A DNA stretch of 64,000 nt from Paenibacillus macquariensis (GTDB lineage Bacteria > Bacillota > Bacilli > Paenibacillales > Paenibacillaceae): NCBI RefSeq assembly GCF_900156375.1, contig NZ_FTNK01000007.1, positions 186,001 to 250,000 on the forward strand, given 5' to 3'. Below the pieces are notes generated by a model, which was given only the letters and a program-made list of their open reading frames with translations, was not told where the DNA came from and did no database searches. A program made the translations under genes and the position numbers. Positions within the stretch are counted from its first letter, which is position 1; each line of letters begins with the position of its first letter. Positions 52,736-62,710 of the stretch are shown here, piece after piece.

Positions 52736-53920
52736 TTATATCTCCTCCTTGATTTCTTTTACGCCATCGCCTACACCACATACATAGAAGTTACCTTCGA
52801 ATCCAGTTCTTGCTCTATAATGATCGCCAACCTGTTGAACGAATTGTTCTACGGATTCTTCATGGACTAAAGACACGGTACAACCACCAAATCCCGCTCC
52901 TGTCATCCTTGCACCAAGTGTGCCTGGAATGCGACGTGCCTCTTCGACCATGACATCTAATTCCACACAACTTACTTCATATAGATCACGCAATGAATCA
53001 TGCGATGCATTCATTAATTGACCGAATTTCTCTAGATCATGATTCGTCAAAGCTTCCACAGAATCTAGTACACGTTGATTCTCCTCAACGACATGCTGCG
53101 CTCTGCGTCTAACCGTCTCATCTTGGATATGAACCTGTAGCGATTCTAATTGGTCTGGTTGTAATTGTGCTAAGTAATTCAGCGTTGGAATTTCTTTCTT
53201 CAAAAGCTCCAGTGCGATCTCACATTGTTGACGACGTTCATTATAAGCAGAATCTACGAGTCCTCGACGTTTATTTGTATTACCGATCACTAACTTGTAT
53301 GAACCTGTACGGAATGGTACATGTTTATACTCCAACGTATCGCACATCAACAGAATAGCATGATCCTGCTTACCATTCGCTACCGCAAATTGATCCATGA
53401 TTCCTGAATTCACTCCAACATACTGATTCTCAGCTCGTTGTGATAGGCAGGCTATCTCAACAGTATCGGTCTCCTTACCTTCCAACGTTAGTAATGCATA
53501 CGCCGTCACGACTTCCATAGAAGCAGAGGATGATAATCCAGCGCCATTTGGAATCTCTCCATGGAAGAATAAATCGTAACCTTTCGTCAATTCACAGCCA
53601 ATTTTTCGTAGTTCTACCATGACTCCGATCGGGTAATCAATCCACTCCCCCGTCTTTTCTTTCCCAATTTCTTGAACATCCATCGTCATCTCAAATGGAA
53701 TATTAGTAGAAGCGAAGTGAATCTTGTTATCATCTCTTTCACGAATGACTAACGTTGTTCCAAATTCAAGCGCCGCAGGTAGAACGTACCCACCATTATA
53801 ATCGATATGCTCTCCAATCAGATTAACTCGACCAGGTGCATTAAACACATATTGTTTATGTTTTGTCTCTCCGAATTTGCTTATAAAAGTTTTTTTCAAC
53901 ATTGCTGCTTGTGTACTCAT
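52736..53920 (-). CDS. galK: galactokinase
   Basis: 394 residues of the GHMP family. The signature GRVNLIGEHIDYNGGYVLPAAL is near residue 30, the ATP motif GEIPNGAGLSSSASMEVV near 125, and GARMTGAGFGGCTVSLV near 340. It phosphorylates galactose at C-1, the first Leloir step. First gene of the galKET operon, divergent from an AraC-type regulator. The ribosome site is weak (GGTG); a second Met at codon 7 is possible. Confidence 0.96.
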   Translation of the reverse strand: MSTQAAMLKKTFISKFGETKHKQYVFNAPGRVNLIGEHIDYNGGYVLPAALEFGTTLVIRERDDNKIHFASTNIPFEMTMDVQEIGKEKTGEWIDYPIGVMVELRKIGCELTKGYDLFFHGEIPNGAGLSSSASMEVVTAYALLTLEGKETDTVEIACLSQRAENQYVGVNSGIMDQFAVANGKQDHAILLMCDTLEYKHVPFRTGSYKLVIGNTNKRRGLVDSAYNERRQQCEIALELLKKEIPTLNYLAQLQPDQLESLQVHIQDETVRRRAQHVVEENQRVLDSVEALTNHDLEKFGQLMNASHDSLRDLYEVSCVELDVMVEEARRIPGTLGARMTGAGFGGCTVSLVHEESVEQFVQQVGDHYRARTGFEGNFYVCGVGDGVKEIKEEI

Positions 53921-53971
53921 ATGCTTTCACCAGCCCTCTTTAGTATCATTCTTCCTTAGTTATAGTATAAA

Positions 53972-53985
53972 TGAAACCGCTAACT
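53972..53985. promoter_or_regulatory. candidate CcpA cre site in the gal control region
   Basis: TGAAACCGCTAACT matches TGWAANCGNTNNCA in 13 of 14 positions. It lies about 50 bases upstream of galK, fitting catabolite repression through HPr-Ser-P/CcpA. Confidence 0.45.
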
Positions 53986-54096
53986 ATGATAATGCAACCA
54001 TGTGTGTTTAATATGGATAAATGTGACCTTTCGAAGTATAATGAAATACAATACTACTCTCAAATAATATTATAATAAGATAGGAAGCGCACACTC

Positions 54097-54975
54097 ATGA
54101 CCTTTAATTCAACCTATTCTGTAGCTGCTAACCCCGTCCATCATGACGGTAATTCTCTGCACGTCCTTTTTGCTGGAGAGAGCCAGACAAGCCCTTTACA
54201 TGCGTTAGGCCCCAAAATTTATGATTATTATTTGTTACATTTCATTGAAAAAGGAACCGGCACATTTCGTACTGAACATCATATCTATGAACTCGGTGAA
54301 GGCTCTTGTTTCCTTATTCATCCTGGACAATTAGTTAGTTATGTTTCTGATGCTGAACATCCTTGGTGCTACCGTTGGGTAGCTTTTATCGGCCATGATG
54401 CAAAGGATAAAGTTGCGGAAGCTGGATTTGTAGCCAACCATTCTGTCTTTACGTCCATAAAGGAACATCCACATATCCCTTCAGCCATTTCCCGAATGCA
54501 AGAAGTCTTTTATACCAAAAAGGAAAGTGCTTATATGGCTTCGCTAGGTTACCTTTATCTTATTCTAGCAGAAGCACAGGATGTCCTTTCGAGTGAGTCA
54601 AGACTTACAGGAACAGAATCACAGGTACAACGAACGGTTAAGCAAATGATCCTTTATATGTCCACACAGTTCGCCCATCCTGTATCCATCGAACAAATGT
54701 GTGACAGCTTAGGTTACAATAGGGCATACCTTTCCCGCATTTTCAAGAAAGAAACGGGGCTCTCTCCAATTACTTATTTATTAAAGCTTCGAATTGATAA
54801 ATCGCGTCAGCTATTACGTGAACGTCCCGAACTGTCCATTGAACAAATCGCCTCTTCCGTAGGAATTACAGACGCCCTATACTTCTCACGACAATTCAGA
54901 CGATTCTGTAACTTGTCTCCTAGTGCATATCGTAACCGAATAGGGAGAAAACCAGGGGGATCTAGTCAGCCATAA
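54097..54975 (+). CDS. AraC family transcriptional regulator (probable gal or galactoside regulator)
   Basis: 292 residues. The N-terminal half is a cupin ligand-binding domain (YYLLHFIEKGTGTFRTEHHIYELGEGSCFLIHPGQLVSY). The C-terminal 100 residues carry two HTHs: VSIEQMCDSLGYNRAYLSRIFKKETGLSPITYLLKLRIDKSRQLL and LSIEQIASSVGITDALYFSRQFRRFCNLSPSAYRNR. It is divergent from galKET with a 176-base shared control region, so activation of the gal genes by a galactoside is likely, though unproven. Confidence 0.88.
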   Translation: MTFNSTYSVAANPVHHDGNSLHVLFAGESQTSPLHALGPKIYDYYLLHFIEKGTGTFRTEHHIYELGEGSCFLIHPGQLVSYVSDAEHPWCYRWVAFIGHDAKDKVAEAGFVANHSVFTSIKEHPHIPSAISRMQEVFYTKKESAYMASLGYLYLILAEAQDVLSSESRLTGTESQVQRTVKQMILYMSTQFAHPVSIEQMCDSLGYNRAYLSRIFKKETGLSPITYLLKLRIDKSRQLLRERPELSIEQIASSVGITDALYFSRQFRRFCNLSPSAYRNRIGRKPGGSSQP

Positions 54976-55009
54976 TATGAATACGTAGGGATCACATTAT
55001 CATCAGAAA

Positions 55010-55048
55010 AAGCCTGCCTTTTCTCAAATGGAGAGAATCAGCAGGCTT
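55010..55048 (-). terminator. terminator after the sirtuin gene
   Basis: AAGCCTGC/GCAGGCTT outer stem with an inner CTC/GAG pairing; on the minus strand TTTTTC follows. It lies 30 bases after the sirtuin stop and also faces the AraC gene. Confidence 0.8.
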
Positions 55049-55078
55049 GCGTTATAAAATATAGTTCGTTCATACTGG

Positions 55079-55816
55079 CTACAACAACTTATTCACTTTG
55101 TCCATAACTTCCCCTATACGATCTGAAATAAGCAAATCAGCTTGATCATCGTAAGGTGTTGGCTCTGCATTTAGGAGTACAGTTCGGCTTCCTTGGAAAT
55201 AGGATACTAATTGCGCTGCCGGTTGTACAGTTAGTGAGGTTCCACCAATAATTAATAAATCTGCGGACGAAATGGCATCCATCGAACCATATAAGATTTG
55301 AGAATCCAAAGATTCTTCATACAACACAACATCCGGCTTGATGACATTACCACAGGAAAGACAACGCGGGACAATATCTTCACTTGTAATAATGGCTTCC
55401 AATCCATAGTAAAGTGAACAACCCATACAATAGTTACGATGAATAGAACCATGTAATTCTAGAACGTTAGAACTTCCTGCTTTTTGATGAAGTCCATCAA
55501 TATTCTGCGTAATAATGGCCTGTAATTTCCCCTGTTTCTCGAGATTTGCCAGTACATTATGGCAGGCATTAGGCTTGGCATGTTCATGAATCATCTTGCT
55601 ACGGTAGAAATCATAAAACACTTCAGGATGCTCAACAAAGAAATGATGACTTAGCATCACCTCTGGTGGATAGGGTGAGTCCTGCTCGCTTTGATATAAC
55701 CCTGCCGCCGAACGAAAATCAGGAATTCCACTCTCAGTTGACGTTCCAGCTCCTCCAAAAAAAACAATTCTACTACTCTCTTGAATCCAAGAGGCCAACG
55801 TTTCTATTCTTTCCAT
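55079..55816 (-). CDS. NAD-dependent protein deacylase (SIR2/CobB family)
   Basis: 245 residues. NAD-binding motif FFGGAGTSTESGIPDFRS near the start, ITQNIDGLHQ in the middle, catalytic His in LELHGSIHRNYC, and a zinc ribbon with Cys pairs YCMGC and RCLSCG. It removes acetyl groups from protein lysines using NAD+; B. subtilis SrtN is the likely counterpart. ATG 55816 has GGAGGTG 8 bases upstream; the frame to 55855 lacks a ribosome site. Downstream of the HAD gene by 56 bases, perhaps one operon. Confidence 0.93.
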   Translation of the reverse strand: MERIETLASWIQESSRIVFFGGAGTSTESGIPDFRSAAGLYQSEQDSPYPPEVMLSHHFFVEHPEVFYDFYRSKMIHEHAKPNACHNVLANLEKQGKLQAIITQNIDGLHQKAGSSNVLELHGSIHRNYCMGCSLYYGLEAIITSEDIVPRCLSCGNVIKPDVVLYEESLDSQILYGSMDAISSADLLIIGGTSLTVQPAAQLVSYFQGSRTVLLNAEPTPYDDQADLLISDRIGEVMDKVNKLL

Positions 55817-55872
55817 ACTCGTAGCACCTCCAAATGATTCATATATTGGATTCAACTATTATGAATAGTTAT

Positions 55873-56640
55873 TTACGCTTTCAGTTGTAAATCCCGATAA
55901 TCTGTAATCATCACATCTGCATCAAGCAAACATTCCGTAGATTCACTTAAAGTAGATATTCCAATTGTTAGCTTCACACCTGCTTCTTTCCCCATTTGCA
56001 TATCTACATTCGTATCGCCAATAACGACGATGTTCTGTGATTCAATACCAAGCGCATGGGATGCCTTTTCTACCATTTCTGGATGTGGCTTTCCTTGACT
56101 GACCTGATCCCGACCAATAATGACTTCGAAATAATGACTTATCCCTGCCCAATGTAATTGTTCAACAGTAGATGATGTTTCGTCTGATGTGACAACACCT
56201 AATCTAATAGATGCCGCTTCGCATTCCTGCAAGAAATGCAATAGTCCATTCATAAGAACGATTGGCTTGTTCTGTCGTAGATCGAGCATCGCATCTTTAC
56301 AAATCTGAATGGCTTGAACAAGTGCCTCATTCCACGGAACCCCTGCCGCATATAGCTGCCAAGCTAAGATTCCATGCGTTTCTTCTATTGTAGCCATCGC
56401 AAGGGGGCCATGTAGATCATACCCACATACCTGACCCAACTGATCATGTCGCGTGCCAAGGACTCCGGCTATAGAGCCCGTGAAATCCTTTCCCAAGAAC
56501 GTAAGCCTTTTCTCCATACCCGTAAGTACAGACTCAGCCCAATTACCCCAAAGCATCATAAATTGAAACAACGTGCCATCTTTATCGAATAGAATCGCTT
56601 CGCAGGGTACATTAAATTGACCTGCTTGCAGTGTAGCCAA
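55873..56640 (-). CDS. HAD family phosphatase (phosphoglycolate phosphatase-like)
   Basis: About 255 residues. HAD motif I is ILFDKDGTLF (the first Asp is the nucleophile), motif II LGVVTSDETSS, the Lys region QGKPHPEMVEKA, and motif IV IVVIGDTNVDMQMGKEAG. The helical cap between motifs I and II puts it in the subfamily of PGPase-like enzymes; substrate unknown. TTG 56640 is the probable start because GGGAGG lies 7 bases upstream; an ATG five codons earlier overlaps that ribosome site. Confidence 0.85.
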   Translation of the reverse strand: MATLQAGQFNVPCEAILFDKDGTLFQFMMLWGNWAESVLTGMEKRLTFLGKDFTGSIAGVLGTRHDQLGQVCGYDLHGPLAMATIEETHGILAWQLYAAGVPWNEALVQAIQICKDAMLDLRQNKPIVLMNGLLHFLQECEAASIRLGVVTSDETSSTVEQLHWAGISHYFEVIIGRDQVSQGKPHPEMVEKASHALGIESQNIVVIGDTNVDMQMGKEAGVKLTIGISTLSESTECLLDADVMITDYRDLQLKA

Positions 56641-56759
56641 TGTAGCGCCTCCCATTAGAAACCTTCATATTTATTATATTCTTATTTTCGAACGTTGATA
56701 AAGAGTTGTCAATACTTGTAACTATTTTTAATTCAATACTTCGACGCAATTGTATGAAG

Positions 56760-56773
56760 TGATAGCGTTTTCT
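56760..56773. promoter_or_regulatory. candidate cre site between HAD and acyltransferase genes
   Basis: TGATAGCGTTTTCT matches the consensus TGWAARCGYWWWCW in 13 of 14 positions. Location is in a divergent promoter region. Confidence 0.4.
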
Positions 56774-56887
56774 AACGTGATATTAATCACAAAGTTAACA
56801 GACCAGAAATAGTAATTTTAAACTATAGAGAAATAGAAGCACCATTAGATCGTCACAATCCCTTGGATAGAGAGATGGAGGAGACCC

Positions 56888-57922
56888 ATGAAGACACAGT
56901 CACTGAAGCAAGGAGAGACTTATTTTCTTAATTTGCGATTCCTACTGATTGTTACAGTATTTGTTGCTAATGCCATTGAACCTCTTATTCAGGAAATGGG
57001 TGGCCTCCATCAGATATTCTTATGGATACTTACATTTCATATGCCGTTATTCGTTCTTGTCACAGGTTACTTTGCCAAATCAGGATTGATGGGTGATATC
57101 GGTCGAAGAACGTTAACACAAATCGGCTTACAATATATTATTTTTCAAAGTATCTATTCTGTTCTGGATTATACGGTATTTCAGGTGAACGGCATTCATC
57201 ATTCTTTATTTGCTCCCTATTTATTACTTTGGTTTCTAGCCAGTCATATCTGTTGGCGCCTGTTAACGATCAGTATGCATAAGTTATCTCCATTCCAACA
57301 AATCGTTATCTCACTTTTACTGGGTGTGCTAGTAGGATACCTACAACTTGACGGCGTATGGCTCAGCATCAGTAGGACCTTTGTTTATCTTCCTTTTTTC
57401 ATGATCGGTTATCATATTAATTTCTCAGCATTCCTAAATAACATCACACGCTGGAAAAGAACTGGTGCGGCTCTCGTTTCTACAGGTATCTTCGTCATCA
57501 TTGGGTTATGGGGTATGAATTTGCCTGTTGGTTGGCTGTTTGGAAATATGACCTTTATGCAGCTTGGTCACCATGAATGGTATGCGGGGTTATTTCGTCT
57601 TGCTTTGTATGTTCTTCAGTTCATCTCTGCAGCAGCCTTCCTAGCTTTTGTTCCCATGGTCGAAAGTGTCATAACTGACTTAGGGCGTCGCACGCTCTAC
57701 GTGTTCCTATTACATGGATTCATTATTAGACTAGCTAATACCACGGGGTTATACACTCACATTCAAGGTACTACCGATGCCATTCTACTCATTCTTGGTT
57801 CTATAGCCCTTACCATTCTTCTTGCGCAACCCTTTGTTCGCCGTGCAGCACATCCTTTAGTCGAACCTTCCGTCCACTGGGTCGTCTCATTGGAGAATAA
57901 AGCATTCCGTCGTTCTTTGTAA
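56888..57922 (+). CDS. acyltransferase family 3 membrane protein
   Basis: 344 residues with about ten membrane helices. The opening LNLRFLLIVTVFVANAIEPLI and HMPLFVLVTGYFAKSG match acyltransferase-3 proteins of the fucose-4-O-acetylase-like group. Members transfer acyl groups to cell-wall polymers or exported sugars. No partner gene shows the substrate. GGAGG precedes the ATG. A terminator follows. Confidence 0.85.
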   Translation: MKTQSLKQGETYFLNLRFLLIVTVFVANAIEPLIQEMGGLHQIFLWILTFHMPLFVLVTGYFAKSGLMGDIGRRTLTQIGLQYIIFQSIYSVLDYTVFQVNGIHHSLFAPYLLLWFLASHICWRLLTISMHKLSPFQQIVISLLLGVLVGYLQLDGVWLSISRTFVYLPFFMIGYHINFSAFLNNITRWKRTGAALVSTGIFVIIGLWGMNLPVGWLFGNMTFMQLGHHEWYAGLFRLALYVLQFISAAAFLAFVPMVESVITDLGRRTLYVFLLHGFIIRLANTTGLYTHIQGTTDAILLILGSIALTILLAQPFVRRAAHPLVEPSVHWVVSLENKAFRRSL

Positions 57923-57965
57923 TATTTCTACACTTCCGCCTTATTATTGATATTGTTTATCCCTA

Positions 57966-58007
57966 AAGACACCCCTTCGCTAAAATAGAAGGTGGTGTCT
58001 TGTTTTT
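57966..58007 (+). terminator. terminator after the acyltransferase gene
   Basis: AAGACACC and CTTC pair with GAAG and GGTGTCTT (one-base bulge), followed by GTTTTTC. Confidence 0.8.
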
Positions 58008-58136
58008 CACTCCACGATTGGTAGAAAAAACTAACCATTTGTGATAGACTCATTAAAAACCAGCTACATGTTAACTCTGTTGAACAACCGTGTTAAAGCG
58101 TTGCTACTATAAATTATTTGGGGGGAACTAGACATC

Positions 58137-59822
58137 ATGAAACCAAAGAAAATGCGTTCAGATATGATTAAGAAAGGCTTCGACCGTGCTCCTCACCGCA
58201 GTCTATTGCGGGCAGCAGGCGTAAAGGAAGAAGATTTCGGCAAACCATTTATAGCAGTATGTAACTCTTATCTTGACATCGTTCCAGGACACATCCACCT
58301 TCAAGAATTCGGCAAGATTGTTAAAGAAGCTATCCGTGAAGCCGGAGGGGTTCCGTTTGAATTCAACACCATTGGTGTTGATGATGGTATCGCTATGGGA
58401 CATATCGGTATGCGCTACTCTCTACCGAGCCGTGATATTATCGCCGACTCCGTAGAAACGGTTGTTGCTGCACACTGGTTCGATGGTATGGTCTGTATCC
58501 CGAACTGTGACAAAATCACACCAGGTATGATGATGGGTGCGCTTCGCGTGAATATCCCAACCATTTTCGTTAGTGGTGGGCCTATGAAAGCTGGTAAAGA
58601 CAGTACTGGTCGCTCGATTTCCCTTACCTCTGTTTTTGAAGGGGTTGGTGCTCATCAAGCTGGTACTTTATCTGATGAAGGTTTGCTAGAACTAGAACAA
58701 TTTGGTTGTCCTACCTGTGGATCATGTTCCGGTATGTTCACAGCCAACTCCATGAACTGTCTTGCTGAAGGGCTTGGACTTGCTCTACCAGGTAATGGAA
58801 CCATTCTTGCCGTTGCTGAAGAACGGAAGGATTTCGTTAGACAATCTGCTACACAATTGATGGAATTAATCAAACTTGATATTAAGCCTAGAGATATCGT
58901 AACTATGGACGCCCTTGATAATGCATTCGCACTAGATATGGCAATGGGTGGTTCTTCAAATACCGTACTACACACGCTAGCACTAGCACACGAAGCTGGT
59001 ATTGATTACCCAATTGAACGTATTAATGAAGTAGCCAACCGCGTGCCTCACTTAGCTAAACTTGCTCCTGCTTCAGATTGGCACATCGAAGACCTTCATA
59101 ATGCAGGTGGCGTAAGTGCTATTATTCATGAACTTCTGAAGAAGCCAGGTGCAATTAACGGAGACTGTATTACGGTATCTTCTAAAACACTACGTGAAAA
59201 TGTTGAGGGCTGTGAAATCATTGATCAGAATGTTATCCATACTTTAGACAATCCACACTCCGAGCGCGGAGGACTTGCTGTCCTATTCGGAAATATAGCT
59301 CCAGGCGGATCTATCATTAAAGTAGGTGCCGTTGATCCTTCAGTAGGTGGCTATCACAAAGGACCAGCTATCTGCTTCGATTCCCAGGATGAAGCACTAC
59401 ACGGTATTACCAATGGTAAAGTAAAAGAAGGACATGTCGTTGTCATTCGCTATGAAGGACCTAAGGGTGGTCCAGGAATGCCAGAAATGCTTGCTCCAAC
59501 TTCTCAGATTGTCGGTATGGGACTTGGTGCCAAAGTAGGTCTTATCACAGATGGTCGCTTCTCAGGAGCATCTCGTGGAATAAGCATTGGACATATCTCT
59601 CCTGAAGCTGCTGAAGGTGGACCTATTGCTTTCATTGAAGACGGAGATATCATTGAATTAGATCTTAACAATCGTACCATTCAACTAGAAATTGATGATG
59701 AAGAATTTGAACGCCGTCGTGCGAACTGGAAAGGCTTCGAACCTAAAGTGAAAACAGGACTTCTTGCTCGTTACTCTAAATTGGTAACCAATGCAAGTTC
59801 CGGTGCTGTACTTAAGATCTAA
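58137..59822 (+). CDS. ilvD: dihydroxy-acid dehydratase
   Basis: 561 residues, complete. Fe-S ligands lie in [24 protein letters not shown] and [14 protein letters not shown]; the C-terminal half contains [15 protein letters not shown] and [23 protein letters not shown]. It dehydrates dihydroxy acids in the valine, isoleucine and pantothenate pathways. It stands apart from other ilv genes. The 215-base upstream region is too short for a T-box leader. GGGGGG precedes the ATG. Confidence 0.97.
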   Translation: MKPKKMRSDMIKKGFDRAPHRSLLRAAGVKEEDFGKPFIAVCNSYLDIVPGHIHLQEFGKIVKEAIREAGGVPFEFNTIGVDDGIAMGHIGMRYSLPSRDIIADSVETVVAAHWFDGMVCIPNCDKITPGMMMGALRVNIPTIFVSGGPMKAGKDSTGRSISLTSVFEGVGAHQAGTLSDEGLLELEQFGCPTCGSCSGMFTANSMNCLAEGLGLALPGNGTILAVAEERKDFVRQSATQLMELIKLDIKPRDIVTMDALDNAFALDMAMGGSSNTVLHTLALAHEAGIDYPIERINEVANRVPHLAKLAPASDWHIEDLHNAGGVSAIIHELLKKPGAINGDCITVSSKTLRENVEGCEIIDQNVIHTLDNPHSERGGLAVLFGNIAPGGSIIKVGAVDPSVGGYHKGPAICFDSQDEALHGITNGKVKEGHVVVIRYEGPKGGPGMPEMLAPTSQIVGMGLGAKVGLITDGRFSGASRGISIGHISPEAAEGGPIAFIEDGDIIELDLNNRTIQLEIDDEEFERRRANWKGFEPKVKTGLLARYSKLVTNASSGAVLKI

Positions 59823-59852
59823 TTCTCAACAATGCACTTTTACTTACATTTA

Positions 59853-59898
59853 ACGGATGATACAACTTGCTCTACTAGATTTATCATCCGTCATTTTT
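59853..59898 (+). terminator. terminator after ilvD
   Basis: ACGGATGATA pairs perfectly with TATCATCCGT around 19 bases, followed by CATTTTTC. Confidence 0.85.
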
Positions 59899-59903
59899 CA
59901 ACA

Positions 59904-59934
59904 AAAGGGTGTTCCCCATTGGAGAACACCCTTT
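59904..59934 (-). terminator. terminator after the polysaccharide deacetylase gene
   Basis: AAAGGGTGTTC/GAACACCCTTT, an 11-bp perfect stem, followed on the minus strand by TTGTTGAAAAA. Confidence 0.75.
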
Positions 59935-60004
59935 AACTTATTAAACACTTCTCATATGGCAATTGATATTTCTCTCTAGCCATAATACATAGATTCTCGT
60001 GTTC

Positions 60005-61360
60005 TTATATTTTTAAATTCCTATTGTCCACGGATACGACCTGTTGAAATTTTGTCGGATTCGAACAGCGATGAGAACCACTCACTGCATGATGTTCATA
60101 TAGATGTTCGAGCGGCATAATAATCATTTTCGGTACCAGTTTACTTGGAGATTCCTTTAGTCGATCCTGTCCTGCAGGGTGAATAATTCTCATTAGAATT
60201 TTCAAATATACTTGTGTCGATTTCGCAAACCAACCCTCCGGCAAATCCCGAATACTAAATCCGAATTTTTCCGGCCCTCGATTGATCATACTCACACCAT
60301 AGAGTGCTTTAGCATCTCTTAATTCATCATTTTCCATTAACTGTTGAGCTAAGATGGGTAGTTCTTTCTCCATCGAGCGAATCATTTGAATAGCTAAGTG
60401 TACGGTCGAACGTGACTTCACACCTAATTTAAATAATTTCTGATTGTCAAAATGCAATTCGATAATCGCATCTCCCTTTTCTAGCCTTGATCCATTATCC
60501 AACGTGAGTGCTTCCCCTTTATAGGCACGAACCCGGTAATGAAGAAATGGATCTGCTGGGGTAACTGTCTTGAGCTGGAATATGAAATGAAATACCACTT
60601 CCCACATTAACCAAAGCTTAACTACAGCAAGCTTCCAACGCGATAGTTTAATTTCTGGAGCACTGGCTTGTATCATCTCGTCAATACGAATACTTTGTAA
60701 ATTACGACGTTGTGCTTCCTCCAGCACTTGTTCGAGTGCAATTAGCATATGCTTAGGGGCATCAAGATTTGCACCAACGGTTGAACCACAATCATGCAGA
60801 AGCATGATTTCACCAGGTTTTAGCTTATTTAACATGCGTTTTGCTAATTTGTCGGATCCCATCTTCTCGCGCCAATCACCGAACATAGCTGACCATAATA
60901 TAATTTTAAATTGATTGTGTTTGGAGAAGTCAAATAAGTTCACAATCCCCCACGGTGGACGATAGTAGGATGTTCTTTCCCCCGTTATCGCATAAATGAT
61001 TTCATCTGTTTTCTGGATTTGGTTGCGTACCGTTGCTGGACGCATGATCCAATTAGACTTGTGTATGTAGTTATGAATCCCGATAAGATGTCCTTCATCG
61101 TACATACGTTGTATTAACTCTGGATGTTGTTCAGCATTTTTACCTACTACAAAGAAGGTCCCCTTGGCGTTATATCGTTTAAGTATATCAAGTAATTGGG
61201 GCGTATAATGTGGATCAGGCCCATCATCAAAGGTTAGTGCAAACGCGTGTTCACTCTTGCCCTTTCGAAACACTCGAAATCCAAAAATGCGGGTGATCAT
61301 GCCTGGAATAAATGCATAAAAAGAAGAAATATAGAACAACCAAAGCAGCAAAGTCTGCAT
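60005..61360 (-). CDS. membrane-anchored polysaccharide deacetylase (NodB domain) with extra C-terminal domain
   Basis: 451 residues. A hydrophobic N-terminus (LLLWLFYISSFYAFIPGMIT) anchors it. The NodB domain shows FALTFDDGPDPHYTPQLL (motif 1 Asp-Asp), IGIHNYIHKSNW (motif 2 His residues), RPPWG (motif 3), and MLLHDCGSTVG (motif 5). Residues 245-450 form a separate alpha/beta region resembling the YkoP-type domain seen beside deacetylases in Bacillus; I am not certain of that link. It probably removes N-acetyl groups from wall glycans. It is monocistronic with GGGGGG before the ATG. Confidence 0.85.
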   Translation of the reverse strand: MQTLLLWLFYISSFYAFIPGMITRIFGFRVFRKGKSEHAFALTFDDGPDPHYTPQLLDILKRYNAKGTFFVVGKNAEQHPELIQRMYDEGHLIGIHNYIHKSNWIMRPATVRNQIQKTDEIIYAITGERTSYYRPPWGIVNLFDFSKHNQFKIILWSAMFGDWREKMGSDKLAKRMLNKLKPGEIMLLHDCGSTVGANLDAPKHMLIALEQVLEEAQRRNLQSIRIDEMIQASAPEIKLSRWKLAVVKLWLMWEVVFHFIFQLKTVTPADPFLHYRVRAYKGEALTLDNGSRLEKGDAIIELHFDNQKLFKLGVKSRSTVHLAIQMIRSMEKELPILAQQLMENDELRDAKALYGVSMINRGPEKFGFSIRDLPEGWFAKSTQVYLKILMRIIHPAGQDRLKESPSKLVPKMIIMPLEHLYEHHAVSGSHRCSNPTKFQQVVSVDNRNLKI

Positions 61361-61540
61361 ACCATCCCCCCCACTTTTCTCTGATTGACTTTGTTATGCT
61401 TTACATAGCGATAGATTTAATCAAAAATCACCATCTATTATTTTATCATATCCTTTGATTATATAGGCGATTTTTTTGATATCATGTACAATGAAATACA
61501 GTATGACCTAGATTATGGATGAAGGAGATGTTTTTAGACT

Positions 61541-62710
61541 ATGCTTCCACTTTATAAAAAGTATTGGCGAACATTTTTTGATATTGGATTAATAGCATTA
61601 ACTGTTTTTTTGACCATGTTTATATTCAGTAAACTTTATCAGTTAGCAACGCCCGTCTTCTTATCCTTTATCATCTTCTTATTGATCGAACCATTTGCTA
61701 AGTTTCTTCACAAAAGAGGATTAAATAAAGCAATCTCTTCTGCAATTTCTATTTTGTTATTTGTTCTTATCATTCTAGGAGGCATATTAGCAGGTGGCAT
61801 CATCGTCATTTCTCAAATCTCACATATGCATGACCAATTACCCTACTATACTAGAGTATTTCAATGGCAATTCACGCAGTCTTTAAATTTCTTACATACG
61901 AAAGCAGACTTACTCCCCCCTAACCTCACTGAAAAAATGAATGAATATTTCACACTTATAACAAATTCCGCTTCAGATATATTAATTAATTTCCTGAAAT
62001 ATTTATTTTCTGCCTTCACTTCATTCTCATCTTTCCTCGGTAACTTTGCTATTGCGATCATTCTAGCTTTCTTCTTAAGCACAGAAATTGAAACATGGCG
62101 ACGCATTGCTAGTGATAAATCGCCTCAGACGATTAAGAACGCCTATGCATTCCTTAAAAATAGTGTATTCAAGTCCATTGGTTCCTACATCAAGGCGCAG
62201 ATGATATTGGTTCTTATTTGTTTCGTAATTTTATATATCGGACTCTTGATATTAGGTACAGGAAATGAGTTAACACTCGCTCTACTCGGCGCTCTACTCG
62301 ATATTATTCCACTCGTCGGAGTCTCTTTCATAATGATTCCATGGATTATCTATCTAGTGATTGTAGGTAATATAGGTCTTGCCATCGGTCTAGGTGTCTT
62401 ATTTATTGTTATCCTAATCACACGTCAATTGCTTGAACCCAAGATTGCAGGTAATTCTATCGGTGTGACATCCGCTTTCTTAATGCTCTCATTTATGATC
62501 ATTTCATTATCTCTGTTTGGAGTTGCAGGGTTAATTCTTTCACCTATACTACTTATCTTAATCAAAGAGCTACTCATGCAAGGGTACCTTAAACGTTGGA
62601 TTAGACTGCCACATGAAGAATTCGAGGTTTCTCCCTTTGATATGGATCAACGAGCCGAATCAGACATTGAACCTATCGTAGAAGTAGAAGATAACAAACC
62701 CATAATCTGA
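61541..62710 (+). CDS. AI-2E/PerM family transporter
   Basis: 389 residues with about eight membrane helices. Typical segments are FLSFIIFLLIEPFAKFLHKRGLNKAIS, the hydrophilic loop around SHMHDQLPYYTRVFQW, and LLGALLDIIPLVGVSFIMIPWIIYL. Family roles range from autoinducer-2 export to Na+/H+ exchange, so function is open. The last 64 bases overlap the 3' end of the PBP gene on the other strand. GAAGGAG precedes the ATG. Confidence 0.9.
   Translation: MLPLYKKYWRTFFDIGLIALTVFLTMFIFSKLYQLATPVFLSFIIFLLIEPFAKFLHKRGLNKAISSAISILLFVLIILGGILAGGIIVISQISHMHDQLPYYTRVFQWQFTQSLNFLHTKADLLPPNLTEKMNEYFTLITNSASDILINFLKYLFSAFTSFSSFLGNFAIAIILAFFLSTEIETWRRIASDKSPQTIKNAYAFLKNSVFKSIGSYIKAQMILVLICFVILYIGLLILGTGNELTLALLGALLDIIPLVGVSFIMIPWIIYLVIVGNIGLAIGLGVLFIVILITRQLLEPKIAGNSIGVTSAFLMLSFMIISLSLFGVAGLILSPILLILIKELLMQGYLKRWIRLPHEEFEVSPFDMDQRAESDIEPIVEVEDNKPII

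Noticed and set aside
57923..58136. T-box or other amino-acid leader in front of ilvD
   Set aside because: Only about 130 bases remain after the preceding terminator, and I see neither a T-box sequence nor a leader terminator.
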